Source: Entomortierella parvispora (lineage: Eukaryota > Mortierellomycota > Mortierellomycetes > Mortierellales > Mortierellaceae). Taken from it: 64,000 nucleotides of DNA. Below the pieces are notes generated by a model, which saw nothing but the letters and a program-made list of their open reading frames with translations, ran no database searches and was not told where the DNA came from. This document shows positions 1 through 11,300 of this stretch, piece by piece. The position numbers and the translations under genes were made by a program. Every line of letters starts with the position of its first letter. Positions within the stretch are counted from its first letter, which is position 1. The DNA is taken from NCBI GenBank assembly GCA_963573315.1, contig OY752153.1:434001-498000 (forward strand), written 5' to 3'.

Positions 1-235
1 AAGGAGATGGGTCATGTGCATGTGCATTGCATGACCTTGTCGGGAAAAAAGAGACCAATGAGGTATGGTCAAAATTTCTTCGTGCCCTGGCAAACCAATG
101 CGCTGCGGAGCTCAGTCGACACGCGTCTGGAACGCGTGGAGGGTAAATTCTCTTATAAATGAGCTGCTCCCGCAACTTTTTGCCCACTCTTTTAGGTCAT
201 GGTATCATACTGGTGTATTTACAAAATTCTAAAGA

Positions 236-2059
236 CTACTCAGGAAAGGTAAATGATTCGGAGGTTGTATCGATCTCGGGTCGATGCTTATGCACGTAAT
301 CCCTGAACAGGTCCGAACCCGCCGCGGGAACTCCTACAATCTGCCTCAGATTTGGCCACTTCGCGACCACCAGTTTCGCTTGCTCTTCCGTCAAGACCAC
401 GCTGGACTCTACGCTGGGCGATTTCAAGTTCAACAGTTCCAGATCTTGCAGATTTTCCAATAAATGGAGTGATTTTTCTGGATAGAACCCATTCGCCCCG
501 GAACCACCCAGGAAATCCAGTAGATGGATCTCCAGGAGTGCCGCCACCTGAGCCATGAACGCCTGCTGGGCCATATCAGCCGTATAATCTCCTCCTCCTC
601 CGTCACACTTTGGACTCACTGAGAGCTGTGAAAGTCCTTTGCAGACCCAAGGTGTCCTTAGCCACAGCGGGTCACACTTCATGACTGCGCCCGAAACATG
701 AAAAACCTCGAGCGTAAAAACAGAGCACAATATCACGATCGGTGCCTCATCGCCTCCATCCTGGATGGTACAATCTTCTAGGGTAATATGACTCAATGTC
801 CAGGCACGAAGCGCCACAGCTCGGGCTAGGGTCAAGTCAACGGCGGCTTTCCGCAGCCTCAAGGTTGAAAGTCTTTTGCAATCAATCACAAGCCGCACAA
901 CATCCGCGAGAGGGGCGGAAGTGATATCAAGTATGTTCAGCAATGGGGGTTGCGACTCTGAAGACGATGAAGAAGGAAGCAGTCTCCGCGGCTTGCCTTT
1001 ATCGTTTTCTTCCCATTCAAACCCGGTTAGTCGAGGAAGTCGTCTGGCCAACCTTAAGATGTCTTTCCAGAACACGCCCTGTACCTTGCAGACGCTCAAG
1101 TATACCAAGGAAGAGTTCTCAATGTTGGCGTTGGAGTCGAGCGACGCCTCTTCGGTCTTGCTGTCGTTTCCCTCATGTGCCTGAATCATCTTGAGGACCC
1201 TCTTGAGCTCACTGATTGGCCTCTGTGTCTCCTCTGGTGTCAATATGATACAGCTCCCGATCCAAAGTCGTTGGAGCGCAGGGGCGTGGCTCAATAAGAT
1301 CCGAATGAATAAGGGATCGCATCGAACGTTAGATAGGTGAACAAACTCTAACTGTGGCCAGAGAGGCGTCTTCAACCTACGAGAAACCATGGAGACACTA
1401 GGAAAAGACATGGCGCTGGCCCACGCCTTCATCTGTTCACTTTCCGAGTGCCTTGCATCCATCTCCGTGATTACTTCCAAAGATTCTGACCAGCGATAGA
1501 AACTGCTCTTTGATAAATATCCAGAGAAATTTATAGACTTCAGCGCTGGCGAGCCCTCCACTGCCAGACAGGCTTTATCCACGACCCCTTGAGGGTCGGT
1601 CGCCAACGTGCGGCGGTCAACGTTGAAGTAGGAGAACTTTTGGGTTGTCTCCTTAACAAGAAGGGCGATGTGCAGAAAGCTTCGCCGACACTTAAAATCT
1701 CCACTTTTCAAGAATTTCCATCGGACACTATGAAAATCGAAGGCGGCCGATGGCAACTTCACTTGATGATCCAATTCACTGAGTTTGGCTTGGTAAAGTT
1801 CATCGTGACTCGTACGAGAAGACGTCGGAGAGGAATTCTTGATCTTCATATAAATAGCGTCGAGGTCCTCAAGTAGGATCCAGTACATGAACGGCGAAAA
1901 GTGTGTGTACCAAAAATGGGAGACAAGGCGGCAGGATTGCAAATCCGCAATGGCCAGATCCAGACCAACCGTGCGGAGGATCTGGGGATCTGTCAGAGCT
2001 CTTGGAGGGTGCAACGAGGACGGCTCCTTGTCCCGAGGAGGGTTATCGTTGTCCATCAT
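236..2059 (-). CDS. F-box/leucine-rich-repeat-like protein
   Basis: Single-exon 607-residue protein. The first ~70 residues resemble a degenerate F-box (a PQIL...GLDLAIADLQSCRLVSHFW-like helix pattern followed by a Trp-rich strand), and the remainder shows repeated hydrophobic LxxLxL-type segments typical of the divergent LRR tail of fungal F-box proteins. The C-terminus carries a 'KWPNLRQI' block that recurs in related proteins in this window ('EWPDLERV', 'MWPRLERF'). By family, F-box proteins bind Skp1 and present substrates to SCF ubiquitin ligases; the substrate cannot be read from sequence. It is divergently oriented from the next F-box gene with about 300 bp between the two starts, so they may share a promoter. 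A Met-Met start is present and I see no intron. The family call is reasonably safe; the function is inferred. Confidence 0.75.
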   Translation of the reverse strand: MMDNDNPPRDKEPSSLHPPRALTDPQILRTVGLDLAIADLQSCRLVSHFWYTHFSPFMYWILLEDLDAIYMKIKNSSPTSSRTSHDELYQAKLSELDHQVKLPSAAFDFHSVRWKFLKSGDFKCRRSFLHIALLVKETTQKFSYFNVDRRTLATDPQGVVDKACLAVEGSPALKSINFSGYLSKSSFYRWSESLEVITEMDARHSESEQMKAWASAMSFPSVSMVSRRLKTPLWPQLEFVHLSNVRCDPLFIRILLSHAPALQRLWIGSCIILTPEETQRPISELKRVLKMIQAHEGNDSKTEEASLDSNANIENSSLVYLSVCKVQGVFWKDILRLARRLPRLTGFEWEENDKGKPRRLLPSSSSSESQPPLLNILDITSAPLADVVRLVIDCKRLSTLRLRKAAVDLTLARAVALRAWTLSHITLEDCTIQDGGDEAPIVILCSVFTLEVFHVSGAVMKCDPLWLRTPWVCKGLSQLSVSPKCDGGGGDYTADMAQQAFMAQVAALLEIHLLDFLGGSGANGFYPEKSLHLLENLQDLELLNLKSPSVESSVVLTEEQAKLVVAKWPNLRQIVGVPAAGSDLFRDYVHKHRPEIDTTSESFTFPE

Positions 2060-2363
2060 AGTCGCTCCGTCGCTCCGTGTTTGCTTTCCGTGTTGAATGT
2101 TGGAGGCGGGTCCGAAATGGGCGAAGTCGATGAAGCAATGGACACAGACGCATGCGTAGACTTGTCAACAAAAAAAAAAAAAAAAAGGTGACTGCTTGTT
2201 TTTTTGTTCGTTTGACCATTGCCACCACCGCCACCACTGCTACTGGGTCAATCGACATTTGCGTTAAGACCTTCACTTTTCCTCACTCTTCCTTACTTTT
2301 TTTTTCATCCTCACAGCCCTGCACCAACCCATCGCATCTCAAAACTTCACCACTACTACCCTC
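2060..2363. promoter_or_regulatory. divergent intergenic region between two F-box genes
   Basis: This is about 300 bp between two divergent start codons. It contains a run of A residues near 2169-2186 and a pyrimidine-rich stretch before the 2364 start, as in many fungal promoters. No clear TATA box and no separate gene were seen. Confidence 0.3.
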
Positions 2364-3809
2364 ATGATGGCAACTACAGAAGGACTTTCCCAGGAACACC
2401 ATATCACTTTTCCTCAACTGCGTGCTCGAAGTGCGCAATCCTCCACTGTCCTATTCATCCCAGAGATTCTGTTCGAAATCGGTACCTATCTGCAGAAGCA
2501 AGAGCTGTGGTCATCGTCTCTTGTTTGTGTTGCATGGCACAAAGTGTTTTCCCCCTTTCTCAACTGGACAGCTTTAAACCACTGCCAGAAATTTCTGCCA
2601 GAAGTAAAACATCTTTTTTTTGAGTGGCACTGTGAAGATGGGAAGCTTTGTTTTGATGCAATCCTGGAACGCATCGACAGCCCAGAGGCTGCCTTTGGTT
2701 TCCACAGTGCTCGAAATTTCCACCTGTCAAACCGATATGTAGAGTACCGGGGGCCTTGCTCTTTGTCGACCACTAACGAGAGACGGAACCCACGACTAGA
2801 TCGACTCCATATCATGATCGTAGAGAAATCAACTCTGTTGGAGAAACTAGAATTACAACCAAGGCATCCCAATGACGACCATTGCTACAAATGGACAGCA
2901 CAGCTACAAAACGAAACCGGGGTTGATCCGAGGAGGCACGAAATGTACGACTTTTCTCCAAGTGCCGAAGAACTTCCTTTTACCGAAAATACTCCTATGG
3001 GCCATACTCGGCCGTCTCCACGCTGGCCACTCCTGGTAAAAGTCATTCTAGGAAGATGTCGCGTGGATTATTCCTTTCTTCCGGTTTTAATTAACAACGC
3101 GCCGGCTCTTGAGGTTCTCTTCGTATATAACGTCATTATACACCAGGCTAAAAGTTCGGGTACCAGAGCCAATGTGTTTGACTGTTCTATCAGTCAAGAC
3201 TCTCCGGATCAGAGTGAGAAGGAGATGGTCCCTTTGATGCAAGTGAGAGATGCCAACAGAAAAGCATCAAACATAAAAAACCTAATGTTCTCAGGAACGG
3301 TAGGTCTAAAATGGACCGATGCGTTTGTCTTTGCAAGTCAGCTGCCTCGTCTCCAGCAATTTTCCCTGAAACCCGTTGAAGAATCGAGTGAATGGGACCT
3401 GCCATTCATTACTGGTTTTTATCATTTGGAGATGCTATCCCTCCTCAGAACCCCTTGCGACATTGCAGTCTCCATATTGAAAAACGCTCCCACAAATCTT
3501 TTTGATTTGAGGCTTTTTGAGATGCATCTTGACCGATCCATCGTGCATAGTCTCGCCTACGCCCATGCACATTCACTACAATATGTATGTATCTCAGAAT
3601 GTACTCAGCAAGAGAGTGACCATGTCTTCCACCTGATTCTGTGCGGGCTCCATGGACTACGGACTCTTCAGATTTTCAAGGTACCTATGATTTGTGACCC
3701 AAGGATTCTGCGACAAACGCGATGGGTTTGCAGGGATCTTCGAGAACTTGCCGTCGTCCCAAATTCCAAATGCGCCTGGTCCATATTTGTGAAAATAAAA
3801 AGGTTTTAG
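2364..3809 (+). CDS. F-box protein, C-terminally short compared with its relatives
   Basis: Open frame of 481 residues with a clear F-box near residues 30-75 (IPEILFEIGTYL...LWSSSLVCVAWHK). LRR-like hydrophobic repeats follow. The last recognisable block, 'CDPRILRQTRWVCRDL', aligns by eye with 'CDPLWLRTPWVCKGL' in the gene at 236-2059. After it the frame runs into an A-rich stretch and stops, without the terminal segment ending in a W-P-x-L block that the other copies carry. It may therefore be a truncated but still expressed gene, or a decaying copy. The expected role is an SCF substrate receptor, with target unknown. The following 650 bp hold no obvious continuation in any frame. Confidence 0.65.
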   Translation: MMATTEGLSQEHHITFPQLRARSAQSSTVLFIPEILFEIGTYLQKQELWSSSLVCVAWHKVFSPFLNWTALNHCQKFLPEVKHLFFEWHCEDGKLCFDAILERIDSPEAAFGFHSARNFHLSNRYVEYRGPCSLSTTNERRNPRLDRLHIMIVEKSTLLEKLELQPRHPNDDHCYKWTAQLQNETGVDPRRHEMYDFSPSAEELPFTENTPMGHTRPSPRWPLLVKVILGRCRVDYSFLPVLINNAPALEVLFVYNVIIHQAKSSGTRANVFDCSISQDSPDQSEKEMVPLMQVRDANRKASNIKNLMFSGTVGLKWTDAFVFASQLPRLQQFSLKPVEESSEWDLPFITGFYHLEMLSLLRTPCDIAVSILKNAPTNLFDLRLFEMHLDRSIVHSLAYAHAHSLQYVCISECTQQESDHVFHLILCGLHGLRTLQIFKVPMICDPRILRQTRWVCRDLRELAVVPNSKCAWSIFVKIKRF

Positions 3810-4479
3810 TACATGGTCCCAAGGTGTTTCTTCCCCGCTAGCAGTATCATGATTTATGACAATTCATATGACCATTGATGCCGTTCACTCTCAGAAGTAA
3901 AGTATCATTGATACGCCTCGAGATCATTTCTGTTCATTAAAAGAAGGGGTCGTTAGGTCCATTGTCGCCCAAAGTCTCTCCCAATGAAGACCACTGGAAG
4001 GGTTCGATCCAGACTCTCGGTCGCAAGATAGTTGCAACCACAACTCAGTTCTTCTCATTGCCAACTCATATCGAGAGAATTCTTCCCTCATGTTGTCATC
4101 TTGACATCTTGACAGTTACGGCGGTTGTGCTATCTTCATTTTGATACTGTTCCCAGACGAGACTCAATTTGTCACTGCTGTTGATGTGCCACATTGTCAA
4201 ATCAGGGATTCGGGAAGTGTATTTTTTTTTCAGGGCAAACCCATCGTACTTGTCAAAATCACTGATGAAAAGGGTACTGGAAAGCAATTGGACCTCAGAC
4301 AATGAAAATAACGTCGCACAGATCAACCGCCAGGCAATTTTATCTATCCAAGGGTGGCGTCTTTTTTTCAGTGGACTCTGTTCCGTGGTCAAGCTGTGAA
4401 CATGGTAATGAGATGCGGCAGTTCTTTATAGATGATATATGTACATACAGCAGGATATACTCCTCTTCTTTGGTCTACT
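3810..4479. other. intergenic, no gene seen
   Basis: About 670 bp between the 3' ends of two convergent genes. Short open frames occur in every direction but none has a domain, a credible start context or a splice-linked continuation. I see nothing that rebuilds the missing end of the preceding F-box gene. Confidence 0.4.
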
Positions 4480-5466
4480 CTACTTGTCGCTGTGAATGGT
4501 GATGGCATGGGGCATTCCCCAGCACTCGTAGCCCAAGAATCCAGCCACGTAGCAAAGACCTTCACTCTCAATGCCATCGTAGCCCTCATAGTGCCAACCG
4601 CCTCCAATCACATAGTTGGTCGTGAAAGCCGCACCCTCCCTGTGAACCTCGCTTTTGACAAACAAGACTGTGCCTCCCACTGAATCCAAATGACCAAACT
4701 CGCCCTCCAGTTGATGAGTAAACTTGACATTTGTATGATACGGGACGAATATCCCGCCTTTCTCAATGGTCTTTTGTTGATCTGCGTTGGGCTTGGCTCG
4801 CTCTCCTGCCCAGGCATTCAAATCATAAAATGAGCCGTTGGGTCCAAAGCGGGTAGCGGTGGTGATAATGTCCTTGCCAGAATTGATCATGCGAGGGAGA
4901 ATATCGCTGGGGATCTCGATCATATCAGAATCGAGCCAGAGCACAAAGTCCTCATCTCGAAGAGTGCTGTACAAGAGATAGTTGCGCAAACGGGCAATCA
5001 ATCGTCTTCTCTCCCGCTGGACCATGTCGTCCTTCCTGTCACCTCTTGCAATCCCGGCATCCTTCTCCCGGAGAAGGACCTCTATCCGAGGCACGGTGCT
5101 GTCGTCTTTGGGCAGGCGTTGAATATAGTTCGTGATGGCATTGTACTCTTTCCTGTCACTGGCAAGGACACCGATGCGGACGTTGGTCATTGGATAGTCG
5201 AATCCTTGGACCAGGGTCAAAAAGTCATGGAAGCTTCGTCCGCCGCCCCAGGACTCATGGTTACGGACGAGGGTGAGGATCAGGCCAGTTTGATGGTTAG
5301 GGTCAATGGATGACACAGGGCGAACAAAGTTTACGTCGATGCCATAGTTTGGGTCCCTGTTCAGGCTGGTGAGGTTGAAGCAGGTGATGAGAAAAAAAGC
5401 AGCGCCGATGATGAGGATGAGTCGGCGGTAGCTCGTCCCCTGGAGGACAGAGCGGAGAGTAGTCAT
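4480..5466 (-). CDS. Anp1/Mnn9/Van1-family mannosyltransferase (GT62-like)
   Basis: A 328-residue type II Golgi-style protein. I chose the start at 5466 (MTTLRS...), because the longer open frame upstream translates CT-rich leader DNA. A membrane anchor lies at about residues 15-34. The luminal part contains the family's 'LILTLVRNHESWGGGRSFHDF' region, an arginine-rich 'QRERRRLIARLRNYLL' helix, the metal-binding DxD in 'LWLDSDMIEIP', and a C-terminal 'GGWHYEGYDGIESEGLCYVA' block. Yeast Anp1, Mnn9 and Van1 form M-Pol complexes in the cis-Golgi that extend the alpha-1,6-mannan backbone of N-glycans, and that is the likely process here. The ~330 residue length matches the family. I am confident of the family but not of which paralogue it is. 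Confidence 0.9.
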   Translation of the reverse strand: MTTLRSVLQGTSYRRLILIIGAAFFLITCFNLTSLNRDPNYGIDVNFVRPVSSIDPNHQTGLILTLVRNHESWGGGRSFHDFLTLVQGFDYPMTNVRIGVLASDRKEYNAITNYIQRLPKDDSTVPRIEVLLREKDAGIARGDRKDDMVQRERRRLIARLRNYLLYSTLRDEDFVLWLDSDMIEIPSDILPRMINSGKDIITTATRFGPNGSFYDLNAWAGERAKPNADQQKTIEKGGIFVPYHTNVKFTHQLEGEFGHLDSVGGTVLFVKSEVHREGAAFTTNYVIGGGWHYEGYDGIESEGLCYVAGFLGYECWGMPHAITIHSDK

Positions 5467-5874
5467 GAGGAAGGATTCGTACAGGGGGTTGAGAGGGGTT
5501 GAGAGAGGATGAGAGAGAATGAGAGAAAAAGAAAGAGAGAGAAGAAAGGTGGGTCGAGATGAGGGGCAAGAACCAAGGGACACATACAGCAAGGGCAAGG
5601 CACACACACCTCCAAGGCGAGGAGGCGAGGGCGAAGGGACCATGCGCCGAGTGCACCCAGTGCACCCAATACATTCAGATCTAATTTTGACGCTTTGCCA
5701 ACCGCCCCTCCTCATTGGTCGAACGGTCACTCGAACCCACACAGCCTTTAGTCAGTTTGTACGTGACATGAATTCCATTCGACTGAAGGTCTGGTTGCGA
5801 GACTACACAGCCCTCTCTCTGTTCTCTGGGCCTTACGACATCGTTACATCAATTATCAAACTCCTCATTTTATT
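5467..5874. promoter_or_regulatory. upstream region and leader of the Anp1-like gene
   Basis: On the minus strand, the ~90 bp immediately before the start are strongly CT-rich (GAGAGA runs on the plus strand at 5488-5545), typical of a fungal 5' leader. The rest separates this promoter from the 3' end of the next F-box gene. No additional gene was seen. Confidence 0.3.
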
Positions 5875-7590
5875 TCAAAAGATACGATCGTTATGGACTG
5901 TTAGCCAAGGTCGCCTCTTTATGAACCACTTCCAATGATCTGTGTCCTTAGCCTGAGGATCCACCTTCATCCATGATCCAAAGACAACCCTCTCCAGATC
6001 GGGCCATTCCCGCTCCATAAACTCGATCTCAGCCTGTCCCAACTGATTCAACATTTGACCCCTCAGATGCAACACGCGAAGCTTCTTCAGACCCTTCAAG
6101 GCAACCAATCGCCCTCCTGCATCGCCGGAAAGGAGTGTGAAGTCCATGAAAGGACTTCCATTGTCCCGAAATTGAGAGTATCCAAATGTCAATTCTTCCA
6201 GCTCGGCCAACCGACCAAGCTGAGAATAAAACCCCTTGTTAGGAGCTTGATGATGCGCCCGAGGATTGCCCGATGTCAAGGACAAGATCTTGAGCCCTGT
6301 GCATGCCCAATTTCTGTGTGCTAAATCCTCGCCGTTGTTCGCGCTCCTGTCGTTGCCAGCTTTTTCCTTGTACACAGGAAACTTTGCCATGTTCAGGGTG
6401 AAGCCACTGCCTTCTCCATCCAGCTTAAACTCCTTCAGCGCCGGACAAGAGGCTAGCACAGCTTGCACATGATCGCTGGACATAAAGAACGGGAACTGAA
6501 TCACGAGTGACTCTAGTGTAGCGTGGTGAAGAGCGATCGCATCCTGATGATATATACTCCATTCCATGCTTGAAACTTCCAGGGACCGACATCCAAGCTG
6601 TGAGCAGCAACTCCGAGCAACCAGTCCAAGAGTCTCAAGGGCAATTCGTCGATGCTCCAATCCGTTCATCCGAATGTTGCGTACTCGAGAACAGTTCTCC
6701 AAAAAAACGTCTTCCAATGAGGTGAGAGCTGATGCCGATAGACTCGGTACATGGAGCGTCTCCAGTGACTGAAACCCGAGACTAAAAAAGGGACCTAGGA
6801 ACGTCTCTGGGTATTGAGATGCGAATTGCGGCAATTCGAGCTCTAGCAATCCCAATGGGAACCGTCCAGACTCTCTTTGTTCCCTGATGGTTTTTAGAGT
6901 TTGGCTAAACATGGTTTCAAGACTTGTCGTCTGCTGTTGGATCTCGACGCGACACGGGCAGCGCAGGACCTGCAAGTTAGGGAGACTCAGGCCCATTTCC
7001 AGAAACCGAAAGGCATTTCCTACATCCTGTATGTCCCAGCCGTTCATTATTGTCACGGACGTCAGGTTTGGGAGGCGAACAAGGATAGAGGACAGAGGAT
7101 CTGCCCGTCCTAGACACTCGCCAGGGAGACTTATCCTCTGAAGAAATTCATTTCTCTGCAAGATCGAGATCAGCTGATCGAGTTGCTTGTCTCCTACGCT
7201 TTGCTCGCCTTCGGCTTCCATGCCTCCCGTGTACAAAAGTTGAGTAAGAGTCCGGATTCCATGCTGATGGCGTTTGAAATTGCTCTCAGTGGAAATATAT
7301 GTTCCCTCCTCTTGGGCAGCGAGAATGTCAAGGATACCTGTGCGAACAGTGTGAAACCCGATAGCACGGACGTATCTTAAGTTGAGTGCAAGTCCAGGAC
7401 TCGGATCTTCGTTGATTTGCGGATCCAGGATATAGGTCCTCCAAAGAAAAGGAGCCACGGATGCTTTCATAATCTTGGAAGTCAAGCTCAATCGGCTTAA
7501 TGAATCGACATGAAGGTAGCGGGACACACATCCTGCAAGCTCTGGGATGTCAAAGAGTTCCTCGAGTGAAGACAAGACCTTTAGGGACAT
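5875..7590 (-). CDS. F-box/LRR-like protein
   Basis: A 571-residue single-exon protein if started at the Met at 7590 (MSLKVLSSLEELFDIPELAG); a further 26 in-frame upstream residues look like leader. The F-box occupies about residues 12-50 (IPELAGCVSRYLHVDSLSRLSLTSK). Leucine-rich repeat-like segments follow, including 'LPNLTSVTIMNGWDI' and 'LAELEELTFGYSQF'. The terminus carries the 'EREWPDLERVVFGSW' block shared with the other F-box genes here. The expected role is Skp1 binding and substrate recruitment; the target is unknown. It is full length compared with the 236-2059 relative. Confidence 0.8.
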   Translation of the reverse strand: MSLKVLSSLEELFDIPELAGCVSRYLHVDSLSRLSLTSKIMKASVAPFLWRTYILDPQINEDPSPGLALNLRYVRAIGFHTVRTGILDILAAQEEGTYISTESNFKRHQHGIRTLTQLLYTGGMEAEGEQSVGDKQLDQLISILQRNEFLQRISLPGECLGRADPLSSILVRLPNLTSVTIMNGWDIQDVGNAFRFLEMGLSLPNLQVLRCPCRVEIQQQTTSLETMFSQTLKTIREQRESGRFPLGLLELELPQFASQYPETFLGPFFSLGFQSLETLHVPSLSASALTSLEDVFLENCSRVRNIRMNGLEHRRIALETLGLVARSCCSQLGCRSLEVSSMEWSIYHQDAIALHHATLESLVIQFPFFMSSDHVQAVLASCPALKEFKLDGEGSGFTLNMAKFPVYKEKAGNDRSANNGEDLAHRNWACTGLKILSLTSGNPRAHHQAPNKGFYSQLGRLAELEELTFGYSQFRDNGSPFMDFTLLSGDAGGRLVALKGLKKLRVLHLRGQMLNQLGQAEIEFMEREWPDLERVVFGSWMKVDPQAKDTDHWKWFIKRRPWLTVHNDRIF

Positions 7591-8389
7591 TGTATATGGG
7601 CGAGCACTTGGCAAAGAGATGAATGAAGATTGCATGCACGCATGCAGAAGATCGCCACCAAATCGCAATCACGTGATTTCCACTCCTCTCGTGGAGTTCA
7701 GAGACTTGCCTTGCAAACCTTTCCTTCAGTGATGAAGGGATTCAGCGAGGTCGAGGGAGGGAGGAAGGGAGAATAGGAATGAAGACGCACAGAAAGAGAC
7801 AAGAAAAAAATGTAGGGTGTATTGGAGGCGCAAGCCCTTGTGCAACGCAAACGAGGGGTAGAGCACCAGGACGACGATAGGATCAAAAGGCGGCAACGGT
7901 TGTCGTCATGGATCCGTTCCGTGGAGAGAGAATGCTCGAGAGTGCTCGAGAGAGGGAGAAAGTGGAGACGAAACGGATGTTGCACCTTGGCTCTTTCATT
8001 CGGGGCTGGACTGCGGACAATTGCTCGTGGGCTGAGGAACAGAGAAGGGAGAAAGTGGCGTGCGATTTTTTGTGTTTTGGTTGCTGCTTATGGCATGCAT
8101 TGTGGAGCGAGCGGGCGATGATATCTTTTTGTTTGTCCCTTCCTCCCCTTCCTTTCCTTCTGGTTCCTGTTCTTCTTGTTCTTCCTCCGTTTCCTCCTTC
8201 CCCTCCTCTCCTCTCCTCTTCTTGTTCCTCTCCTCCTCCTTCTTTACCCCCATCCCGTTCTGATTGAAGCATCATCAGTCGCGCCATGGAGTAGTCATCC
8301 CTTTCTTCTCCCTAGTTCCATTCAGCATATACCCTTCTTCCTCGACATTCCCTTCTCACGGCACCTTGAGCCCATTCACAACTGGCAAC
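7591..8389. promoter_or_regulatory. divergent promoter region (F-box gene / acyltransferase gene)
   Basis: About 800 bp between divergent starts. A CT-rich block (TTCCTCC-type repeats at about 8140-8260) lies before the acyltransferase start. Open frames here are low-complexity translations of that block and I do not regard them as genes. Confidence 0.35.
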
Positions 8390-11300
8390 ATGGTTCACCG
8401 CAAGATTCCCGGTCTCTACAGCTTTGTCAAGCTACTCTGCAGGACACTCTTCCACATCTTTTTCCGCGACTATGCCGCCTTCCACACGGGTACCATTCCC
8501 GACGACGAACCACTCCTGGTCATTTCGAACCATGGGAACTACCTCCTAGACGGCCTTGCCCTCCTCGCCACATACCCGGGCCAGATCTCCTTCCTGATGG
8601 CCCAGCCCAACTTCAAGACCGCCATTGGCGGCATTGCCAAAAAGATTGGTGCTATCCCCGTCTTAAGGTTCGCTTTTTTTTTCCTTCTTTTTTTTTTTTT
8701 TTTTCCCTTCTTCAGGACGTACATACTTTTTGAGCCACCGACGCTCTTTCGGTTTTCTTCTCTTGACACATGCTCTCGTGCTGCTTTGTTTGCTGGCGGG
8801 GCCTTATCTGTGAGGGCCCGGGAGCTATAGCAGAAACAAGCAAACAACCCTGCTTTCCATCCCCCCTTCCTTTGTCGACAATGGTGCAGCTCCATTCCGA
8901 CATGACCTACAGCTGATCACTTGCACAGCGTCTGGCGTGTGTCGTGGGGAAGATAAGCGAAAGGAACACATGGGCAAGCGCAATCGGCGGGCATTCAATC
9001 TTTGGCGCTTGGCACCGCGTGCGTGGTCTTCTTGGAGACGATGTGGCGTGATCTGGCTCGGGCCCTCGGCCCTTTGCTCTATTGTCCATACAATACAAGA
9101 GAAAAGCTCACCCCTGTCCGTGCTAAACTAACAGAGACTTTGCTCCACTAGACCTCAGGATGCACCTCACTTTGATGGCGCAAGCATGGTCACCATCGCC
9201 AAGGACGGAGGCTCAGTCACTGGACTTGGCATCGGTGGGCAACTGCATGTTGGAGACACTGTCTACATCGAGTGCGGAACCTTCAAGGACGCAAGCAAGG
9301 ACACGCAGACCACCCAATGCTATGCCGTAGTAGAAACCATCGTCTCAGATAACGAGGTAGAATTCAAAGCGCCAGGGCTTAAGTGGATCCCAGCAACCCT
9401 TGCCTCAGAGAGGGATACCGCTTACATAAAATCCCACAAGATTGTGCGCCGTGGATCTCTGGAGATTCGAGTTCAACGTGGTAACACCTTTGTCGGGGTT
9501 CAGGAGGCTCTCGATCAGATGAACGGTGGTGCTAACATGGCCAGCAGTACAACAGGAACCATCGGGAGGTTCGTTCAAAGTCTGTTTTCCAAGTCGCCAG
9601 AAACTTCCCCTGACCTCGAGCGCCTGATGGGCGATTCACACGCTTCCGGTTCATACACAGGCGCTGACATTCCGGGATCCGTCACTGCGCCTGCCAACTT
9701 TCATACCACAGAGACAACACCCCTCATCCCAAAAAGATCGCAGTCTTTTAACACCACCAACCAGTACCCAATCTACTCTGCCCCCAGGCGAGCTATCGAC
9801 TCCAATGCTGGATTCTCCTCATTCTCAACAACCCATAGCTCAAGTGCTCTTGCGGATGTAGACCACGAGGAAGATCTTTTCACAAATGGCCACCATGGAG
9901 CCCAGACGCAAGGATATGCCAATGGATATGGACAGACTCTTCCATCAAATGGAGTTAGCCAACTTGGCGCAGCTGCGTTTGCAAGATCAGACTCTGCATC
10001 TGGATCTGGCTCTCGTCAAACAACAACACCATTTAGCTCAGCGACTGCAGTCTCTCCAAACCCTGTGTCTCCCGCCTCTCCAGGATCTAGCACCACCACA
10101 ACAACGACTGCTCTCAAATTCCCATCAGAACCCTGCTCGTTTCAATTCTCGAATCCAATTGATCATTCGATGATTTACGAAAGTGTCTGGAATAACTTTG
10201 AAGATCGACGGACGGTGGCTGTGTTTCCAGAGGGAGTGTCAAGTGATGACTATCATTTGCTGGATTTCAAGTATGGATGCACAATCATGGTGCTTGGGTA
10301 CCTGGCGCAACATCCCTCCAAGACTCTGAGGATTATACCTTGCGGATTGAACTTTTTCAACCGCCATCGATTCCGATCCCGATTCTATGCCGATTATGGA
10401 CCCCCTTTGACCGTTCCCGATCATCTCGTTGAAATGTACAAAGTGGGAGGCGATTCCAAAAAGCAAGGCAAGAGCACAAGACATTAGGCGAGAATAATGG
10501 CTCTTCCAATCCTTTAACAATTTTTTTTTCGCTTCATCTTTATCCTATTTGGTCTCCTCAATAGCCTGCACTGAGCTCTTGCAAATAATTCATGCCGCAG
10601 TGGAGGCATTGACGTTGAACGCGGCCAACTATGACGAGCTCCGACTTATCAAGGCGACACGACGACTCTACAGCACCAATATGAAGCTCAGTCTGCCTCA
10701 GAAGCTAGAGTTGACGCGTCGGTTCGCCAAAGCGTACACACAGCACCAGCAGGCGCTGATGCACATAGAGTCGATGATGGCCTTGAAACGCGATATCATG
10801 GAATATGACAAAACCCTCTCTCATGCTGGAGTCCGAGACAGTCAATTGACCGCGAACCCGTCCCTGTTGACAGCCTTGGTCTGTATCCTGCCGGGATTAC
10901 TACTCCTTCCTGCATTGTTCTTGCTCTCGCTCCCAGGAACGCTGCTCTTTGGACCTGTGGGTTTGTTGGCGACATGGGCGGCCAAAAAGAAGGGAGCACA
11001 GGCCATGTTGGCGTTCCAGTCTTACCTCCCCGTGACGCGATGGCCTGGACGGGATGTGATTGCCACGTGGAAGATTGTGGTCTCGTTGGCATTGACACCC
11101 ATCTGCTTCTTGGCTTACGCCACGGTGATGACGGTGTTGGTGCGCAATTACCATGCGTTGGAATGGGTTTTTTCACCCGAAACGTTGAATCGGACTGGAA
11201 CAACCAAGTTGCTGACAGCATTTTGGTTCCTGTGCACGTTCGTCATCTTGCCTACAGTGGCGTTTGGGACGGTATGGATCTGGGAGTGGCAGATTGCGCT

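Noticed and set aside
7883-8287. Glu/Lys/Arg-rich 134-residue minus-strand frame
   Set aside because: It arises from the CT-rich leader of the acyltransferase gene; low complexity, no domain.
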